Of a stretch of DNA of 64,000 nt, positions 58,283-64,000 are shown piece by piece. This DNA comes from Owenia fusiformis. Its lineage: Eukaryota > Annelida > Polychaeta > Sabellida > Oweniidae. The notes beneath the pieces were generated by a model. That model saw only the letters and a list, made by a program, of their open reading frames with translations. It searched no databases and was not told the DNA's origin. Position 1 is the first letter of the stretch; each line of letters opens with the position of its first letter. The stretch is from the NCBI GenBank assembly GCA_903813345.2, contig CAIIXF020000010.1, positions 29,506,828 through 29,570,827 on the forward strand, given 5' to 3'. A program made the translations under genes and the position numbers.

Positions 58283-61200
58283 GCTTGAATGTACATACTT
58301 TTTTAAAAGAAGTTAAATGAAGTTAGGTGCAAATTCATAAGTTAAAGATCCCGCAAAGCCAAAGTGAAACTTTTCACACGGGTTCAACATGTTTTCACTG
58401 TTTAATTTTAAGGATAAACAAACTTGGTTCGATCGATTTGAGGATGTTTGGAGAACAAAGAAGTACCGACTGACCGTGTCAGATAAGCCCACGTGACAAA
58501 ACCGTGAGTTTCGATGCCTCGATGTGCAATTACAAAGTGTTTTTATTTTCGTGCAGTTGACGTCATAGCCCGGGTACGCTGAAACGATGGGGTGATTTTC
58601 TCAGAATTTGTTTAATTCTTAATAACAATCAAAATACATAAACAAGTAATTGTTTTTACAGTGTCATCTACTAGTAAATTTATCATTAAGTGACTCGGGA
58701 AACCCACAATGTTTTTTAAGTTGATCGCAATAAATCATGAACTCAGCTGACACCGTAAGGACACTGTAACCTTACCAAAAAGTGTTAATCATTCCATTCT
58801 GTTCCGGGTGTTTGAAAATTCAATTAATAAAAATCCCTTGAAAATAATAATGTTGGAATTCGAAATCGACATACGAAGTGTAGGTTGATTCTCTTCATTC
58901 AGTCATTTTGTTTTTAAACTTTGCTGTTACCCCGAGAGATAGCACCAACACCATATCTTTATATCAAACATAGCCAACTTATTACTTTTCCAAAGGGTGA
59001 CCCACTGAGTTCACCAATCAAGGATAAGTAATATATTTTGGCAGTTCTTGCGTAGGCAAATGCACTCTTTGTCGAAATGTTTATTCAACATGCTAAATTT
59101 AATATCAATCAACTAAACAAAGTGAATTAAAATATAAGTAGATTTTCTACCTTATTTTTGTGAAAAAATGTTTGGATCAATTGACTTCAATGATTGATGT
59201 GTTTAATTTTAAATCCGGCTTTAAATGTCAATGTTTATCAATAAAACCTTTAAAAATAGTAAAGCTTTCGAGGTCATGTTTATTGAACGCACAAATGATT
59301 TTGCAAAAGCAAACTTAACACTGGTTCAATTAAATAATCCACGAGGTAGCTTTGTACTTAACCTCATGTTGGCACAGTTAAGTTCAAATCCAGGGATGGG
59401 GACGTGCCGCTAAGTTGTTGGTCCCATCTTAAAGAAAAAAAAACTAGATTTGGGTCCCATTTTGATGAAAAAATCCCTAGAACTGGGTCTACATTATGAA
59501 AAATCCTAAAACTGAGTACTGTTTTTGAAAAAACTAGATGTGGGTAGATATTTTGAGTCTCAGTGGCACCCCTCTGTACAAAAATTTGACCAGTACATCC
59601 CCCCGGGTACTGTTAATGCAATTAAACAATGGTAACTTTAGGCAAACATTAAAAAAGCATATCACAAAATACCAGTAATGGGTTAGGTCTGATATCACTA
59701 TAATAGAGTGTGCATCGTTGCATACATTTACATCTACAAAATTGAACTGCGTCAAATCTTTAAAGTTAAGGTTTACATTCAAGCAAATAGCAAAGTCCTT
59801 GTTAGCATGTATTTTGAATGTTAATACATGTTATGCGTTGCATAATATTGAATAAAATGAGAACGTTTACCTTGTATTTTGCAACGATTACAAACAGCTG
59901 ATCTGTGGCCTTATAAATCCCAATGACATTATAAACAGCTGATCTGCCATTACCTTCCGAAAAATGTTCACCAAATTCTAATTATATTACAAAATCAAAC
60001 GCTTTTGTAAAGTCTATATCGTCTAGATATGTTCACGTTTTAAATCACCATCCTTTCTAATCGATTGTAATAAATGATGTGACCAGGAAAAATAGAATAG
60101 AAACCCACATGCTGGTGTTTATGTTTTGATGTGAGTCAATGCGTACGTCATCTTTAGGAACCCTTGAAAGCCAATCAAAATGGGACTTCCGTCAATAAAA
60201 GCAAATTTTGAATCTATTGAAACTAGTAGTAGTAGTAATTTGATAATCCTTAAACAGGATTGTGACGAATTGTACCCGCATACGATTAATGATATGGATA
60301 AAAATATGGATCATTTGTAAATATAGTCTTGAGATCAAGGGGTCTTTCAGCGTGATGTATGTTTATGTTCCCAGGAAGTACTGCTCGACCTGCATTTAGA
60401 GATCATCTGTTGTTTATCTGCCATAGTTGGCCTTGAAAACAACCAAGCAAACAGTATTTATGGCATCTAAAGCATGAGGAAACATAACCCTATATCATCA
60501 CTAGTGTTGGTAAAACCCATTATATACACAAGTCGAATTTTAAGAGTGCAAAATAATTCAAGCCATTGACCTGCTGGCCATTGGAAGTGTGTCTTTTTTC
60601 GAGACCAATTTACAATGTATAACAGTTGCAGAATACAGTGCACAACAAAATGTAATGTTATTTCTTTTGTTCCACGAATGCATGCAATAGTAATAATTAA
60701 CCCCGACATTCTTGCACAATTGCTCCGAACTGCATGTTTATATTTTGATAAATAACATGTATTTGACGTCTGTCAATTGTAGAACCACACGGGGTAAACC
60801 CATATTGAATCGAGGGGGTAAACAATATTTCAGGAACATTCCATGATGCGTGATACCATACCTATTTATCCGGGACCCTCTCTTATCTTTGAAGTTGGCA
60901 ATTCCAAAGTTGTGTTTAGGACAGTTTGGTACTCAGTTGAGTTTGAAATTGACAATAATGGTTGATCCTTGGGTTTGATCATGCTGACACCTCGTGACAA
61001 CGTGCACATCGATTCGAGGTCCTATCCAGGGACGAGCTATTCATTGTTCAAAAGAGTTTGTGCAAAGGAAATTCACCAACATATATATGTAACAATGCGT
61101 CATAGTCGTAAACAAAGAATAATAGTATTAACACAATGGGGATCATTCGCCTAAACACTTTAACAACGATATTCAATGCGAAAAGTTACCTTGAATGGCC

Positions 61201-64000
61201 ATTTTGGTACCATGTGCCATTATAAAGTGAACTAACTCCAATAACGCAGTAGAACATATCTCAAGATTAACAAAAGTTTGTGTTTTTCTCGAATGATAAT
61301 TTGAGAACATCTGTCGATGCCTGGAATGGAGTTCCAAATAGGAAAGGGCCTTGTCCTTGAAGCTCATTTTATCGCCTTGTCAGTTTCCCCATTTTGTTCC
61401 TCACGCCGACAAATGATAACAATGTGAGTTCCAACAAACAATCTCAGTCTAATACACCGACAGCTAGAGTGATCCGTTTTGGAATTTATTGGAAGACAGT
61501 CTAATCTTGTTATGTTATCCCATATGTTCTGCGTCTGCACTTCTGGTCTATAAGTTAGAGGTCCACAGTTCGTAGCTTGTTTTATTGATCATAACGATAT
61601 ATAACAATTCTAAAACAGTATGACCAAAGTTACCACCTTCGGATTTCATTGAATAGTACGGTAAAAAGATTTGGGAAAATAACATCAAATTATTATACTA
61701 AATCTAGTACATCCGCGATGAAAAACTTGTTTAACTTGTACGGAAGAACCGGTATATCAGAAAACCCCTCTCATCTGAACACCTCTCAATGTGAAGTTTT
61801 TTCTGTCCAATTTGAATTTGCCAGATATTAGCATATTGGTGTTCAGATGATACAGGTTTCACTGTAGTTAGAAAAATTCGGAATGCCCACTACGCAATAG
61901 GGTCAAAGGCTGTGTCACGTTTATTATTCATCATACTAACATATTTGCTAAGAAATGTCTGTATCGAATGAGGCGGAGGGCATATTCGTTAGGCTACCTG
62001 TTTGATTTTCCTATTGAAAACCTTGGAAATCCAAGTACTAGTGAAGACGATAGTTTGACCCCGGGGGTTTGACTCAATACCATTATTCAATCTGATACAC
62101 TTGCAATTGTTATTGTTCTACTGTTCGTTATGCATCTGGACTGCACTCCATGTCCCAAAAGCTCCCAAGGGCATCCTTTTACCAGGGTATTTTTCACTTC
62201 GCTTGAAATTGAATTGGGAAGCTTCTTTGAGCAACTCTGATCGATTGTCGTTGATTACACAGCCAGAGCATCTGCAACTCTGTAAATCCTCATATCAAGT
62301 TTAGAGAAGCAGAGATTCAAATTATTTGATTACATAAATACATCGCTGCATACATCAGTTAATTAACTGCCCTCATTTACGGAAAGAGGTCAAATATGTG
62401 ATTGCAAGATGAATATAATGAATATTATGGCATTCTTATATAAGCCAAAATTAACCATACTACTGGGAAATCTGTTACCACATTGTATATTCATTGCAAT
62501 TATATTTGGCGTTGAATGAACTGACTTCCTTGTTGAGATATAGTAATATACGTGGAAATAAGACGACTCTTGAGGACACCATTTATTTTTGGCTCCTGTT
62601 ATGAGCTTAATTGGCAATTATTTAATCTACCTTTTCAATCTCCAGCTTTGGCTAAACAATGATAATGCACATTGGGCAACATTTTGAAAACGAAATTAAC
62701 CCATGTTAAAGGATATGAGCTACATGCACAATTATGCAAAAAGAACCATAAATACAAGGAATCAACTTATTCATATGTCTATTCTTAAATGAGACCTCAG
62801 AATGAGTCATTCCCAAAGCCGCTTCTCTAGAAAGTAGTCGCGTCTAATATTCTATACGGCAATAGTTTAAAAAGCATTGCTGTCCAGACAGTTCACAAGG
62901 CATTTTAACTCAATTGATTTATTGTTATTAAGGCTGGCCCAGTGAAATAAATCCAGAATATATTTTCACGAAACCTTAAGAATTCACAAGGTTCATGCCT
63001 ATAGCCAGCCTTTTTCAAGGAGGTTCCGTTTTTGAAAAATTCCAGGAGATTCAAATTTGACAAAGGCCCAAAGTCATACGAAAAGTGCGCATAATTGTGA
63101 AAAATTGCATGCTCTTGAAAAGAAAATGTCCGCCCTTCCCCAATTAACCCCCTGTCCACGGGCCTGAGCTTTCAATACTGTATATCCCTATGGAAAATGT
63201 ATATATCTAGATTAGTTAGACCCTTGAGTCAGCCAATATGCCGATGAGGGAATAGTTAATACTATATATGTGTAGCTACTATATAGCTAGCTAAAACATA
63301 CTACTATTAACAGTATCAAATCAGTTTTGGATATAGGATTTATCATTCGGGAAATAATCCACTCCCACTGTCGCTATATTGCATAACAATGATTGTGAAA
63401 CACATGAAATAAAAAGTAGGCGAGGTAATAAAATCAAAGTAGATACATTAAATCAATGTCACGTTCATCAGATAACATTCTTCAAAAGAATACTTGACAA
63501 TACTTGAAACTTGAAAAATTCAATATAACCTCGACGTTTGCATGCAAAGCTACATGCAGTTAATAATATAAGTCAAAAATATGACCTCATGAGCATAACT
63601 GTTCGTAACGAATCTCGTTAACAGATGGTTATTTCAACATACATGGGAATTGAAGAGGGACACGGTCAAAGTGACCCTACCTTCATCAGTATGCAATATT
63701 GGAGAAGGCTAGCACTATATCCACGATGAGTAATAGCGTTAATAGTACCCCGTGTATCAGTGTATAGTACTAGATTTAGAACCTAGTTTCTAGTTCGTAA
63801 GTCGGGTATCAAGACACGTGTATATCCCCCTTCAACCACCCAAGCAATTCACTTGGATAAAAGGAGAATTGAGCGGGTGTGCAAGGGCTTGATACGATAC
63901 TTGACACAGGGCACATATTTTATATCAAGTCCTCCTGTATGTCAAGACCTAATGGTTTCCAGCGGGGATGTAACAGTGAACCTCATATCTCAATTTATTT
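58283..64000. other. Gene-free region to the window end
   Basis: No supported exon or RNA gene seen. A possible short element lies at about 59392-59575 (GGGATGGGGACGTGCCGCT versus AGTGGCACCCCTCTG as weak inverted ends). Confidence 0.4.

Overview
The window looks like nuclear DNA of an invertebrate animal. It is AT-rich, its genes are split by introns of several hundred to several thousand bases, and most of the rest is transposon debris (Helitron-like, hAT, Tc1/mariner, Harbinger-like and foldback elements). A sea-urchin-style histone RNA 3' signal and the gene families present fit a marine deuterostome (echinoderm, hemichordate or amphioxus) best, but the sequence alone does not fix the phylum.

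Layout. 1-10.8 kb is gene-poor. It holds a rearranged mariner transposase remnant (about 1.46-1.81 kb), a 4.3-kb Helitron-like element (3015-7314) that carries a 144-bp satellite and a second mobile unit with A-B-A-B-A architecture, further mariner debris, and a palindromic TA-flanked element (9161-10035). 10.9-21.9 kb carries a five-exon METTL27-like methyltransferase gene (+). Its 8.8-kb first intron contains a possible internal promoter, a tRNA-like sequence and two head-to-tail copies of a 1.4-1.5-kb foldback element; its third intron contains a minisatellite. 22-28 kb is a nest of inverted-repeat elements around a HARBI1-like transposase fragment. 29.1-29.4 kb holds a small intronless cysteine-rich (RING/AN1-like) ORF on the minus strand whose 3' end is a consensus histone-mRNA stem-loop; this is the most unusual item in the window.

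32.9-38.0 kb carries a four-coding-exon FAM184-family coiled-coil gene (+), predicted at 422 residues, with upstream ORFs and a possible alternative N-terminus. 38-43.8 kb is repeats only. 43.8-50.4 kb carries a complete six-exon SLC16/monocarboxylate-transporter gene (-), predicted at 779 residues with an unusually long central cytoplasmic loop. Its introns contain a hAT element with a perfect 8-bp target duplication, a 0.5-kb foldback element, and a small tandem duplication of the exon 2 acceptor that was then hit by a 142-bp foldback MITE. From 50.4 to 64 kb I find no convincing gene apart from a weak frameshifted ORF pair at 57.6-58.3 kb.

The three spliced genes are functionally unrelated (a methyltransferase, a coiled-coil protein and a plasma-membrane transporter) and show no shared regulation. 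Exon joins were made by hand from splice consensus, frame continuity and family motifs; no database search was possible.
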